Below are positions 8,706 to 16,286 of a stretch of 61,920 nucleotides of DNA, piece by piece. The position numbers and the translations under genes are program-made. The stretch is from an uncultured Pelagibacteraceae bacterium (GTDB lineage Bacteria > Pseudomonadota > Alphaproteobacteria > Pelagibacterales > Pelagibacteraceae), in the NCBI GenBank assembly GCA_902592675.1, contig CACJFJ010000007.1, positions 1 through 61,920 of the forward strand, given 5' to 3'. How positions within the stretch are numbered: the first letter of the stretch is position 1; every line of letters starts with the position of its first letter. The notes under the pieces were generated by a model. That model was not told where the DNA came from. It searched no databases and saw only the letters and a list, made by a program, of their open reading frames with translations.

Positions 8706-9842
8706 ATGGCTAAAAGAGATTATTACGATGTCTTAGGTGTAAATAAAAATGCTAGCCCAGAAGAACTAAAATCTGCATATAGAAAACTCGCTGTAAAATA
8801 TCATCCAGATAAAAATCCAGGTGACAAGTTAGCTGAGGATAAGTTTAAAGAAGCTAGTGAAGCTTACGGTATCCTTTCCGATAAATCAAAAAAAGAAAAT
8901 TACGATAATTTTGGACATGCCGCTTTTGAGAATGGAGGTGGAGGCCAAGGTGGTTTTGGGGGGTTTGGAGGTTTTAGTGGTGCAGATTTTTCAGATATAT
9001 TTGAAGATTTTTTTGGAGACTTTGGCGGAGGTAGAAGAAGTTCAAGAGGAAGAAGTTCAAATAATAGAGGATCTGATCTTAGATATGATTTAACTATTAC
9101 TCTTGAAGAAGCATTCTCTGGAAAAAAACAGAATATTCAATTCTCAACTTCAGAAAAATGTAACACCTGTAAAGGAAATGGATCAAAGCCAGGATCAAGT
9201 CCGGACAGATGTTCTTACTGTGGAGGAAATGGTAGAGTTCGATCTAACCAAGGATTTTTTACAGTCCAACAAACTTGTCCGCAGTGTGCTGGCAGCGGAG
9301 AAGAAATTACCAACCCATGCTCAGATTGTAATGGGCAAGGCAATAAACAAACTTCAAAAAAAGTATCTGTAACTATTCCAAAAGGTGTAGACGACGGGAC
9401 AAGAATAAGACTTGCAGGTAAAGGAGAAGCGGGTACTAGAGGTGGTTCTTCAGGTGATCTTTATTTATTTATAAACGTGAAATCTCACGAACTTTTTAAA
9501 AGATCTGATGTAAACTTATTTTTTGAATTTCCAATTTCTGTAGCAGATGCAGCATTAGGAACTACAATTGAGATACCAACAATCGACGGAAAAAAAGCAA
9601 AAATCAAAATTCCAGACGGCACACAAAATGGTAAACAATTTAGATTAAAAGGTAAAGGAATGCCGTTTATGAGGCGAGGTGATTATGGAGATTTATATGT
9701 CCAAGTTAAAACAGAAGTTCCAATTTACTTAAATAAGGAGCAAAAGGAATTACTAGAAAAATTTAGAAAAATAGAAAATGAAAAGTCCAATCCAAGTATT
9801 AAAAAATTTTTTCAAAAAGCTAGAGATTTTTGGAAAAAATAA
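8706..9842 (+). CDS. dnaJ: Co-chaperone DnaJ (Hsp40)
   Basis: DnaJ delivers substrates to DnaK and stimulates its ATPase. The 378 residues contain all type I parts: the J domain with YHPDKNPGD near residue 33 (the HPD triad), a Gly/Phe-rich stretch around 78-105, and four zinc-binding repeats CxxCxGxG between about 152 and 215 ([32 protein letters not shown]). Then come the C-terminal beta domains and dimerisation end. It lies just after dnaK. A small membrane protein gene starts 3 bases after its stop. Confidence 0.97.
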   Translation: MAKRDYYDVLGVNKNASPEELKSAYRKLAVKYHPDKNPGDKLAEDKFKEASEAYGILSDKSKKENYDNFGHAAFENGGGGQGGFGGFGGFSGADFSDIFEDFFGDFGGGRRSSRGRSSNNRGSDLRYDLTITLEEAFSGKKQNIQFSTSEKCNTCKGNGSKPGSSPDRCSYCGGNGRVRSNQGFFTVQQTCPQCAGSGEEITNPCSDCNGQGNKQTSKKVSVTIPKGVDDGTRIRLAGKGEAGTRGGSSGDLYLFINVKSHELFKRSDVNLFFEFPISVADAALGTTIEIPTIDGKKAKIKIPDGTQNGKQFRLKGKGMPFMRRGDYGDLYVQVKTEVPIYLNKEQKELLEKFRKIENEKSNPSIKKFFQKARDFWKK

Positions 9843-9844
9843 AA

Positions 9845-10012
9845 ATGGGATTTGAAGAGATATTTGCTGCAATTTTTTTAATTATAGTTTTAATTATGGT
9901 TTTACCAGGATTTATAACTTCTAATGTCATATCAAAACAATTTTCTAAAAATTTGTTCATCTGGACTATAATTGTTGCCTCTATTGTGTTAGTGGCATAT
10001 CTTATCTATTAA
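9845..10012 (+). CDS. Small hydrophobic membrane protein, 55 residues, unknown function
   Basis: I do not recognise this protein. From the ATG at 9845, three bases after the dnaJ stop, it encodes 55 residues with two hydrophobic stretches (about residues 6-22 and 36-54) joined by a short polar loop (SNVISKQFSKN). It is probably a two-helix inner membrane protein. An earlier ATG at 9830 inside dnaJ would add five residues and is less likely. Its stop overlaps the dapB start by one base (TAATG), so it sits inside a tight dnaJ-dapB-nth transcription unit. The tight packing argues that it is a real gene. Confidence 0.65.
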   Translation: MGFEEIFAAIFLIIVLIMVLPGFITSNVISKQFSKNLFIWTIIVASIVLVAYLIY

Positions 10013-10791
10013 TGAAAAAAATAAACTTGGCTATTACTGGTTGCATGGGACGGATGGGCCAAGAGATAATAAAATCTGTTAAAAGAGATAAAAGTTTTAA
10101 AATAGTGGCTTTAACAGAAAACAGAAAAATAAATAAAAAGATAAACGGAATAAAAATCGACTTAAATTCTGAAAAAGTATTCGAAAAATCAAATTTAATA
10201 ATAGATTTTACTATACCGGAATGTACTCTTAAAGTTTTATCTATGGCCTCTAAATTAAAAAAAAAGGTAGTTATAGGCACCACAGGTTTTTCTAAAAAAG
10301 AAGAAAAAATAATTAAAAAATTTTCAAAAAAAATCGCTATTCTAAAAGCAGGTAATATGAGTCTAGGTATTAATCTCTTAATGTACCTCACAGAAATAGC
10401 ATCTAATTCTTTAGGAAAAAGTTTTTTAAGTAAAGTAAACGAAATACATCATAAATATAAAAAAGATTATCCCTCTGGGACTGCTCTTATGTTGGGTAAA
10501 GGTATTGCAACAGGTAGAAGAAAAAATTTTTATAGCCAGATAGGGAAAAAATATTTTAACAAAAAAAATTTTCCTTATTCAAATAAAATTAATTTTAATT
10601 CAATTAGAAGAGGTGAAATAATTGGTGAACATGAAGTTAAATTTTCGAGTGGAAAGGAAATTATAACTTTGAACCATGAAGCTTTTGATAGAGCTTTATA
10701 CTCCGAGGGCGCTTTGTCAGCTGCAAAATGGTTGATGAACAAGAAAACAGGTCTTTATTCAATGAGGGATCTTTTGAATTTCAAAAAATGA
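10012..10791 (+). CDS. dapB: 4-hydroxy-tetrahydrodipicolinate reductase DapB
   Basis: Reduces the product of DapA with NAD(P)H in the lysine and diaminopimelate pathway, which also feeds peptidoglycan. The 259 residues start with the nucleotide-binding motif AITGCMGRMGQEI (GxxGxxG). They include VIGTTGFS near residue 86 and the substrate loop EIHHKYKKDYPSGTA near 144, with the catalytic His and Lys. The final third closes the dimer sheet. It starts by a one-base overlap with the small membrane protein gene and ends in an ATGA overlap with nth. Confidence 0.95.
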   Translation: MKKINLAITGCMGRMGQEIIKSVKRDKSFKIVALTENRKINKKINGIKIDLNSEKVFEKSNLIIDFTIPECTLKVLSMASKLKKKVVIGTTGFSKKEEKIIKKFSKKIAILKAGNMSLGINLLMYLTEIASNSLGKSFLSKVNEIHHKYKKDYPSGTALMLGKGIATGRRKNFYSQIGKKYFNKKNFPYSNKINFNSIRRGEIIGEHEVKFSSGKEIITLNHEAFDRALYSEGALSAAKWLMNKKTGLYSMRDLLNFKK

Positions 10792-11441
10792 ATGAAATTC
10801 AAAGAGCTAAAATAATTTTAAAGATTTTAAATAAAACCTACCCGACAATAAAAGTCCCTTTAAAAAGTAGAAATGTTTTTACTTTACTGATATCTGTGTT
10901 GCTTTCTGCTCAATGTACAGATGTAAATGTAAATAATGTTACTAGGGATATCTATCCTAAATACAATCAGCCAAAACATTTTGTAAAACTTGGAAGAAAA
11001 AGAATTGAAAAACTAATCAAAAAAATTGGTATTTTTAGAGTTAAAGCAAAAAGTATTTACAATCTATCAAAAATATTAATTGAAAAACATGGTGGCAAAG
11101 TTCCAAAAACTTTTGAGGAATTAGAAAATCTACCAGGCGTTGGCCATAAAACGGCTAGTGTTGTCATGTCCCAGGGATTTGGTTATCCAGCGTTTGCTAT
11201 TGATACACATATTCATAGACTTGCTCAAAGATGGGGTTTAACAAATGGAAAAAATGTAACTCAAACTGAAAAAGATTTAAAAAAATTATTCCCAAAGAAA
11301 ACTTGGAATAAGCTTCATCTTCAAATCATTTATTACGGAAGAGAATATTGCAAAGCTAGAGATTGCTATGGATTGACTTGTAAAATATGCACTACTTGTT
11401 ATCCTAAAAGAAAAAAACCTGTTAAAACAAAAAAAGCATAA
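10788..11441 (+). CDS. nth: Endonuclease III (DNA glycosylase/AP lyase)
   Basis: Removes oxidised pyrimidines in base excision repair and cuts at the abasic site. From the ATG at 10788, which overlaps the dapB stop (ATGA), the protein has 217 residues, the normal length. An ATG 60 bases upstream inside dapB is unlikely. The helix-hairpin-helix is LPGVGHKTASVV near residue 115 with the catalytic Lys, and the catalytic Asp is in FAIDTHIHRLA near 136. The C-terminal Fe-S region has cysteines spaced C-x4-C-x4-C-x2-C-x2-C instead of the usual C-x6-C-x2-C-x5-C, so cluster ligation may differ. Confidence 0.93.
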   Translation: MNEIQRAKIILKILNKTYPTIKVPLKSRNVFTLLISVLLSAQCTDVNVNNVTRDIYPKYNQPKHFVKLGRKRIEKLIKKIGIFRVKAKSIYNLSKILIEKHGGKVPKTFEELENLPGVGHKTASVVMSQGFGYPAFAIDTHIHRLAQRWGLTNGKNVTQTEKDLKKLFPKKTWNKLHLQIIYYGREYCKARDCYGLTCKICTTCYPKRKKPVKTKKA

Positions 11442-11442
11442 T

Positions 11443-12372
11443 ATGAAAATACTGGGTATAGGAAACGCTATAGTAGACGTTATTTGTAAGGTAAACGAAA
11501 ATTTTATATCTGAAAATAATTTAATTAAAGGAACTATGAAATTAGTTTTTGACGAAAAAGAATTTAAAAATTTATTATCAAAATTTCAAATAGAAAAAAC
11601 TGTTTCAGGTGGATCAGTTGCCAATTCTATTGTAGGATTATCTCAACTTGGAAACGATGTTGGTTTTATAGGAAAAATTTCTGATGATAATTTAGGAGTA
11701 AAGTATGAAGAGGGTTTAAAAAAAGAAAAAGTTAGTTTTTTTTATAGAAAGAAAAAAGAAAAACTTCCAACAGGTACATGTCTAATATTAGTAACGCCAG
11801 ACTCTGAGAGAACAATGTGTACTTTTTTAGGAACGGCTGGAAAAATAAGTGAAAAAGATATTGAGATAGAGTCAATAAAAAAAAGTGAAATAGTTTTTTT
11901 AGAAGGTTACTTGTGGGATGAAGGTGAACCAAAAAAAGCTTTTGATAAAGCAATTAGCAATTCAAGTAGAGTTGCAATGTCATTATCTGATCAATTTTGT
12001 GTTGATAGACACAAAGAACATTTTTTAAGTTTAGTAAAAGAAAAAATCGATGTTACTTTTGCAAATGAGGGAGAAATGATGTCATTAGTGAATACAAATA
12101 AATTTGAAGATATAATAGAATTTGCTAAAGAAATTAAGAAACATCTTGTTATAACAAGAGGAGAAAAAGGTTCTATATCAATTATTGGAAATCAAATTTA
12201 TGAAGCTGAAGCAAAAAAAAATTTGGATATCGTAGATTTAACAGGTGCAGGTGATTTATTTGCTGCGGGGTATCTTCATGGATTAATAAATAATTTCTCT
12301 GTAAAAGATTGTTTGAAAAAAGGGACCGAAATGTCATCTAAGATAATACAAAAGATTGGCGCTCGGCTTTAA
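11443..12372 (+). CDS. PfkB-family carbohydrate/nucleoside kinase
   Basis: A cytoplasmic kinase of the ribokinase fold, 309 residues. Signature 1 is seen as VSGGSVANSIVGLSQLG near residue 50 with FIGKISDD after it. Signature 2 is VDLTGAGDLFAAGYLHG near residue 265, where the Asp of GAGD is the catalytic base. The substrate cannot be fixed from sequence; the overall pattern is like the alphaproteobacterial adenosine kinase or sugar kinase branch. It follows nth by one base and probably ends the dnaJ-dapB-nth unit. Its stop overlaps the stop of the tiny ArfA-like gene on the other strand. Confidence 0.88.
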   Translation: MKILGIGNAIVDVICKVNENFISENNLIKGTMKLVFDEKEFKNLLSKFQIEKTVSGGSVANSIVGLSQLGNDVGFIGKISDDNLGVKYEEGLKKEKVSFFYRKKKEKLPTGTCLILVTPDSERTMCTFLGTAGKISEKDIEIESIKKSEIVFLEGYLWDEGEPKKAFDKAISNSSRVAMSLSDQFCVDRHKEHFLSLVKEKIDVTFANEGEMMSLVNTNKFEDIIEFAKEIKKHLVITRGEKGSISIIGNQIYEAEAKKNLDIVDLTGAGDLFAAGYLHGLINNFSVKDCLKKGTEMSSKIIQKIGARL

Positions 12373-12479
12373 TTTTTTTTTCTTTTAAAACTCCCTTTTC
12401 CTTTTTTTGGTTTGATAACACGAGGTTTAAATTTAAGTGTAAATAAATTTTTTGCTACTATGTTTTTTTTTCTTTTCAA
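12369..12479 (-). CDS. arfA: ArfA-like alternative ribosome rescue factor, 36 residues, TTG start
   Basis: A very small gene with no ATG. Reading from TTG at 12479 gives 36 codons and a TAA. The centre is FKPRVIKPKKGKGSFKRK (about residues 17-34), which lines up with the ribosome-binding core of E. coli ArfA (RVEKNKKGKGSYMRK). ArfA recruits RF2 to ribosomes stalled on mRNAs without a stop codon. The preceding regulator gene ends in TGA overlapping this TTG (TTGA), a classic translational-coupling arrangement. The 3' end overlaps the kinase gene by four bases, as convergent genes do elsewhere in this window. The motif match is strong for so short a protein. The start codon is the less certain part. 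Confidence 0.72.
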   Translation of the reverse strand: MKRKKNIVAKNLFTLKFKPRVIKPKKGKGSFKRKKN

Positions 12480-13036
12480 TTTAAAAAGTAACCATCTTTT
12501 GAACTTAAAATAAAATTTTCATCGTTAAATTTTTGTTTTATTTTTTTTCTCAGACGATAAATATGAGTTTCAACAGTATGAGTTTCCAACTTAACTCCAT
12601 AATCCCAAACTTCTTTCTGAAGTTGATCTATTTTCACAGGTGTAGTTGACTGATTTAAAAATATTATCAAACTAGCCTCCCTCTCTGTAAGATCAAGTTT
12701 TATTTTATCTTTACTTATTTCTCTTGAATTTAAATTTAAATCATAACTTCCAATTTTTAATTCAGATTGAGAGTTAAATTTATCTTTAAGAAATTTGATA
12801 TTAATTTTTTCAATTAATTTTTCAATTTTAATAGGATGATCATCCATAATTAAAGAATTTTCTACTTCATTATTTTTTTTGCTAATAATGACTAAATCGG
12901 AATCAATTTTTTTTTTAAATTCATTAATATTTGATCGGTCTGCTTTCACAATATCAAAATGTAAAAAATTTTTTATTTCATCGAATATTGAAAATAATAT
13001 ATCATTATTAAAAAAAACTACTTTTTTTTGGTTCAT
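12476..13036 (-). CDS. Winged-helix (OmpR/PhoB-type) transcriptional regulator with degenerate receiver
   Basis: From the ATG at 13036 it has 186 residues. An earlier ATG at 13096 would run over the start of the divergent gene. The C-terminal 95 residues are an OmpR/PhoB winged helix: the strand SYDLNLNSREI, LTEREASLIIFL as the first helix, and the recognition helix region LETHTVETHIYRLRKKI, then SKDGYFLN. The N-terminal part resembles a receiver domain in size, but I see no clear phospho-acceptor Asp in the expected place and no conserved Lys/Thr set, so phosphorylation is doubtful. No histidine kinase gene is nearby. It is back to back with the L,D-transpeptidase gene, a possible target. 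Confidence 0.78.
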   Translation of the reverse strand: MNQKKVVFFNNDILFSIFDEIKNFLHFDIVKADRSNINEFKKKIDSDLVIISKKNNEVENSLIMDDHPIKIEKLIEKINIKFLKDKFNSQSELKIGSYDLNLNSREISKDKIKLDLTEREASLIIFLNQSTTPVKIDQLQKEVWDYGVKLETHTVETHIYRLRKKIKQKFNDENFILSSKDGYFLN

Positions 13037-13045
13037 AGTTTGATT

Positions 13046-13540
13046 ATGCACATTATTCTTAAAAATAAAAATACACTTATATTTGATGAATTTCAATTTA
13101 GCTGCTGTATTGGGAAAAATGGGGCAACTAAAAAAAAGGTAGAGGGTGATAAAAAAACCCCTATAGGCAAATTTTCATTAGGATCTCTTTTTTATAGAAA
13201 AGATAGAAATAAGAAACCAATAACAAAACTTAAAATATTTGAGATAAAAAAAAATATGGGCTGGTGTGATGATAGTACTAGTAATCAATATAATAAATTA
13301 ATAAAAATAAAAAAAGGAATTAAGCATGAAAAGATGTTTAGGAAAGACACAAAATATGATTTTCTCATACCAATTAAATATAATTACAAGAAAGTGAAAA
13401 AAAAAGCCGGTAGTGCAATTTTTATTCACTTAACAAAAAATTTAAAAACAAAAACTTTAGGTTGCATAGCATTAAAAAAAAAAGATTTTTTAATATTATT
13501 AAAATTAATCAGTAAAAAAACTAAAATAATTATAAATTAA
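13046..13540 (+). CDS. L,D-transpeptidase (YkuD family) domain protein
   Basis: YkuD enzymes cross-link peptidoglycan or attach proteins to it through a catalytic Cys. The protein has 164 residues from the ATG at 13046. KKTPIGKFSLGSLFYR near residue 34 is the typical start of the fold. SAIFIHLTKN near 120 supplies the His, and LGCIALKKKD near 137 supplies the Cys of the S/T-x-GC motif. I see no signal peptide, which is also the case for several small YkuD relatives. Only nine bases separate its start from that of the divergent regulator gene. Its end overlaps the YggS gene by four bases. Confidence 0.82.
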   Translation: MHIILKNKNTLIFDEFQFSCCIGKNGATKKKVEGDKKTPIGKFSLGSLFYRKDRNKKPITKLKIFEIKKNMGWCDDSTSNQYNKLIKIKKGIKHEKMFRKDTKYDFLIPIKYNYKKVKKKAGSAIFIHLTKNLKTKTLGCIALKKKDFLILLKLISKKTKIIIN

Positions 13541-14187
13541 TCTCTTTGTCCAAAAATTTTAGATCCAATTCTTAAAAAACTTGCTCCAAAATCTAAAGCA
13601 TCCATATAGTCATTTGACATTCCCATACTCAGTTCTTTTAAATTAAATTTTTCTCTTAATGAATTCATCATCTTAAAATAATGAATATGTTTTCCGTCAT
13701 TAGGTGGAATGCACATTAATCCAATTACATTTAAATCTAATTTTGACTTACAAACCTCAACGAAATTTTTTGCCTCAGAAATAGCTATCCCATTTTTTTG
13801 CTCTTCGTCTCCTACATTTATTTGAATAAAAATTTTTGGTTTAAAATTTTTTTTTTTCTGCTCCTCTGATATTCTTTGAGCTAATTTCAAATTATCAACA
13901 GAGTGAATATAGTCAAATAATGGTAAAACAAATTTTACTTTGTTAGTTTGTAGTTTTCCAATTAAATGTAAATTAATATTCTTATTATCAATTTTTATTT
14001 CTTGCCATTTTTTCATTGCTTCTTGAACCTTATTTTCTCCAAAATGTATATGACCATGCTTCACTAAAGGTAAAAATTTGTCAGATGTAAATGTTTTTGA
14101 GACTGCTATAATTTTAACTTCTGGCTTACTCTTTAGCACTTCATTTTCAATCCGTTTTAGATTATTTACAGTGTAATGTTCCATCAT
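13537..14187 (-). CDS. YggS/PLPBP-family pyridoxal phosphate homeostasis protein
   Basis: A 216-residue single-domain protein of the alanine-racemase fold that binds PLP and maintains vitamin B6 balance; no enzyme activity is established for the family. The PLP lysine is in IIAVSKTF near residue 28, HFGENKVQEA follows at about 48, and HLIGKLQTNK near 76. The tail has LSMGMSNDYMDAL and FLRIGSKIFGQR, which bind the phosphate. Two ATG codons (14187 and 14184) are possible starts. The start region overlaps the start of the divergent ThiE-like gene. Confidence 0.93.
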   Translation of the reverse strand: MMEHYTVNNLKRIENEVLKSKPEVKIIAVSKTFTSDKFLPLVKHGHIHFGENKVQEAMKKWQEIKIDNKNINLHLIGKLQTNKVKFVLPLFDYIHSVDNLKLAQRISEEQKKKNFKPKIFIQINVGDEEQKNGIAISEAKNFVEVCKSKLDLNVIGLMCIPPNDGKHIHYFKMMNSLREKFNLKELSMGMSNDYMDALDFGASFLRIGSKIFGQRD

Positions 14188-14721
14188 ATAAATATTTACT
14201 ATTTTATAAACGAATTCAATAGAGAAGAAATTTTAAAATTAGATAAAAAAGTAAACATCATTTACCGAAACTATGAAGAAAAAGTAAATTTTAAAACAAT
14301 TTTAGATATAAAAAAAACATGTAAAATCAGTAAAAGAAAATTTTTCATCGCTAACGATTATAATACAGCCATAAAATTTGATCTTGATGGAATTTATATT
14401 CCGGCTTTTAATAAAAATCTGAAGATAAAATATAAAAATTTTAAAAAAATCGAATTAATTGGCTCTGCTCATAATTTCAAAGAAATTTTTTATAAAGAAA
14501 AACAAGGAGTGAAACAAATTTTTTTATCACCAATATTTCCAATAAAAAAAAATAAATTTTTTTTAGATATTGTTAAATTTAATCTTATTTCAAAAATTAC
14601 TAAAAAAAAACTTATCGCACTAGGTGGAATAAATCAGAATAATATTAAAAAATTGAAAATAGTTAATTGTTGTGGATTTGCATCTAAATCTTATTTAAAA
14701 GATAGTATTAAAAATGAGTGA
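14176..14721 (+). CDS. Thiamine phosphate synthase/TenI-like protein, degenerate
   Basis: The 181 residues have the ThiE/TenI barrel pattern: FFIANDYNTAIKFDLDGIYIP (usual ND-x-A...DGVHLG), IGSAHNFKEI (usual VSAH), IFLSPIFPIKKNK (usual GP-FPT-TK) and LIALGGINQNNIKKL. Several usual binding residues are changed: the HLGQ position reads YIPA and the Thr of FPT is missing. It may be a TenI-like paralogue or a weakly active ThiE rather than a standard thiamine phosphate synthase. Its start lies inside the 5' end of the divergent YggS gene, and its stop overlaps the next gene by 8 bases. Lysine and isoleucine are very abundant. Confidence 0.68.
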   Translation: MFHHINIYYFINEFNREEILKLDKKVNIIYRNYEEKVNFKTILDIKKTCKISKRKFFIANDYNTAIKFDLDGIYIPAFNKNLKIKYKNFKKIELIGSAHNFKEIFYKEKQGVKQIFLSPIFPIKKNKFFLDIVKFNLISKITKKKLIALGGINQNNIKKLKIVNCCGFASKSYLKDSIKNE

Positions 14722-16234
14722 AGTAAAAAAAAAAATTGAAAAAATTTTAAATTTTTATAATAGCGCGAATTATCAAAAAGTAATCGAATTATCAGAACTA
14801 TTTTTAAGAAAGAATCCTGAGTCAGATTTTGTATTAAACATTCTAGGACTTACATATCAAAAAAAACAAAATTTTGATAAAGCAGAGAAAATTTTTTTTC
14901 TTGGCCATCAAGTAAATACTAATAATATAAGCATTATAAATAACCTAGCTAATAACTTTAAATATAAATATGCTTTTAGCAAAGCTAAAGAATTTTATAA
15001 TTTAGCACTATCTAAAAATCCAAAAAACACATCAACTCTTCTTAATTTTGGAAATTTAGAATTTTTATTAAATAATAATGAAAAAGCTTTAGAACTTTTA
15101 AAAGAAGCTCTAAACACAAATAACAAATTAATACCTATTCATCTTAATTTAGCAATAACATATCAAAGTTTAGGAAATTTTGAGAAAGCAAAAGAACATC
15201 TAAAAAAAATTACTCAAATAGACGTTAATTTTACAAGGGCTGATAAAATGTTAAGTGCCTTAATTGATTATAAAGAAAACGAAGAACACTTGGGGGAAAT
15301 GTTAAAAAAAATAAATAATGAAAATTTAAATGCATCACAAAAAATTTATTTGTATTTTGGAATTAGTAAAGCCTTTGAAGATCAAGGCAAATACGAAGAG
15401 GCATCAAAATATATTCATCAAGGAAATCTCTTGAAAAGAAAAAATTCTTCATATGATATAAATAATGACATCACAAAAATTAAGAAAATTAAAAAAGAAT
15501 TTGAGTCTTTTGGATTTAATAAAGAAAAATATTCAAGCTCGCTTGAACCTATATTTATTGTTGGTATGCCAAGGTCTGGAACTACTTTAGTTGAACAAAT
15601 TATCTCTTCTCATAAAAATGTAAGAGGGCTTGGAGAATTAAATTATTTTAATAAGGCGGCCGATTATGAATTTAATTATTCTAAAGAAAATAAGCCTGAA
15701 AATAATAAATTTTCAAACATAATTGAAAAATTTGATACATACTTAAATAATTTCAACTTTAGTGAAAAAAAATTCACAGATAAGACACTATTAAATTTTT
15801 TTTGGATCGGTGTAATGAAAGAATGTTATCCAAATGCTAAAGTTATAAATTGTAAAAGAAATCCAAAAGATAATTGCCTTTCAATTTATAAAAACCTTTT
15901 TGATTATGAGGGGGGCTGGTGTTACGATGCAACTGAGCTCGAAAAATACTATAAACTTTATCAAGAGATTATCAAATTTTGGAACGAGAGATTACCAAAT
16001 TTTATTTTTGAAGTTCAATATGAAGAGCTAGTAAAAAATCCTGAAACACAAATTAAAGAATTAATAAAATTTTGTGATATAGAATGGGACAAAAACTGTT
16101 TAAACTACTATCAAAACAAGACTGCCATTAAAACCTTGAGTGTAAACCAAGCCAGAAAAAAAATATATTCAAGTTCTGTTGGCTCATTCAATAATTATAA
16201 ATCCTTTTATAAGGATTTTTTCAAAGACCTATAA
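14714..16234 (+). CDS. TPR-repeat protein with sulfotransferase domain
   Basis: The protein has 506 residues in two parts. Residues 1 to about 265 are tandem TPR repeats with typical spacing (for example ALELLKEALNTNNKLIPIHL, NFEKAKEHLKKI), a protein-interaction solenoid. Residues from about 278 form a PAPS-dependent sulfotransferase domain: IFIVGMPRSGTTLVEQIISS is the 5'-phosphosulfate loop, and NCKRNPKDNCLSIYKN near 378 is the 3'-phosphate-binding motif with its Arg. The acceptor cannot be predicted. It follows the ThiE-like gene by overlap and converges on the porin gene, with a terminator hairpin between. Confidence 0.85.
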   Translation: MSEVKKKIEKILNFYNSANYQKVIELSELFLRKNPESDFVLNILGLTYQKKQNFDKAEKIFFLGHQVNTNNISIINNLANNFKYKYAFSKAKEFYNLALSKNPKNTSTLLNFGNLEFLLNNNEKALELLKEALNTNNKLIPIHLNLAITYQSLGNFEKAKEHLKKITQIDVNFTRADKMLSALIDYKENEEHLGEMLKKINNENLNASQKIYLYFGISKAFEDQGKYEEASKYIHQGNLLKRKNSSYDINNDITKIKKIKKEFESFGFNKEKYSSSLEPIFIVGMPRSGTTLVEQIISSHKNVRGLGELNYFNKAADYEFNYSKENKPENNKFSNIIEKFDTYLNNFNFSEKKFTDKTLLNFFWIGVMKECYPNAKVINCKRNPKDNCLSIYKNLFDYEGGWCYDATELEKYYKLYQEIIKFWNERLPNFIFEVQYEELVKNPETQIKELIKFCDIEWDKNCLNYYQNKTAIKTLSVNQARKKIYSSSVGSFNNYKSFYKDFFKDL

Positions 16235-16238
16235 AAAA

Positions 16239-16261
16239 AACGGCCCCATAAAGGGGCCGTT
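16239..16261 (-). terminator. Intrinsic terminator after the porin gene (also stable on the other strand)
   Basis: A perfect 9-base-pair inverted repeat, AACGGCCCC and GGGGCCGTT, closes a 5-base loop. Read on the minus strand the stem is followed by a run of eight T, a textbook Rho-independent terminator for the porin gene. On the plus strand the tail is weaker (ATTTG), but the hairpin could also stop the sulfotransferase transcript. Its high GC is striking in this AT-rich sequence. Confidence 0.9.
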
Positions 16262-16286
16262 ATTTGTAATTCAAATTCTAAAATAA

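Noticed and set aside
8857..9372. Additional open frames inside dnaJ rich in Gly/Val/Glu
   Set aside because: They arise from the repetitive Gly-rich and zinc-finger coding sequence in another frame.
13028..13096. Longer starts for both the regulator and the L,D-transpeptidase
   Set aside because: They would make the divergent genes overlap by 69 bases at their 5' ends with no family similarity in the added residues.
14176..14721. ThiE-like gene as a pseudogene
   Set aside because: The frame is intact over 181 codons, with overlap to the next gene and preserved barrel motifs, so it is degenerate in motif but not broken.
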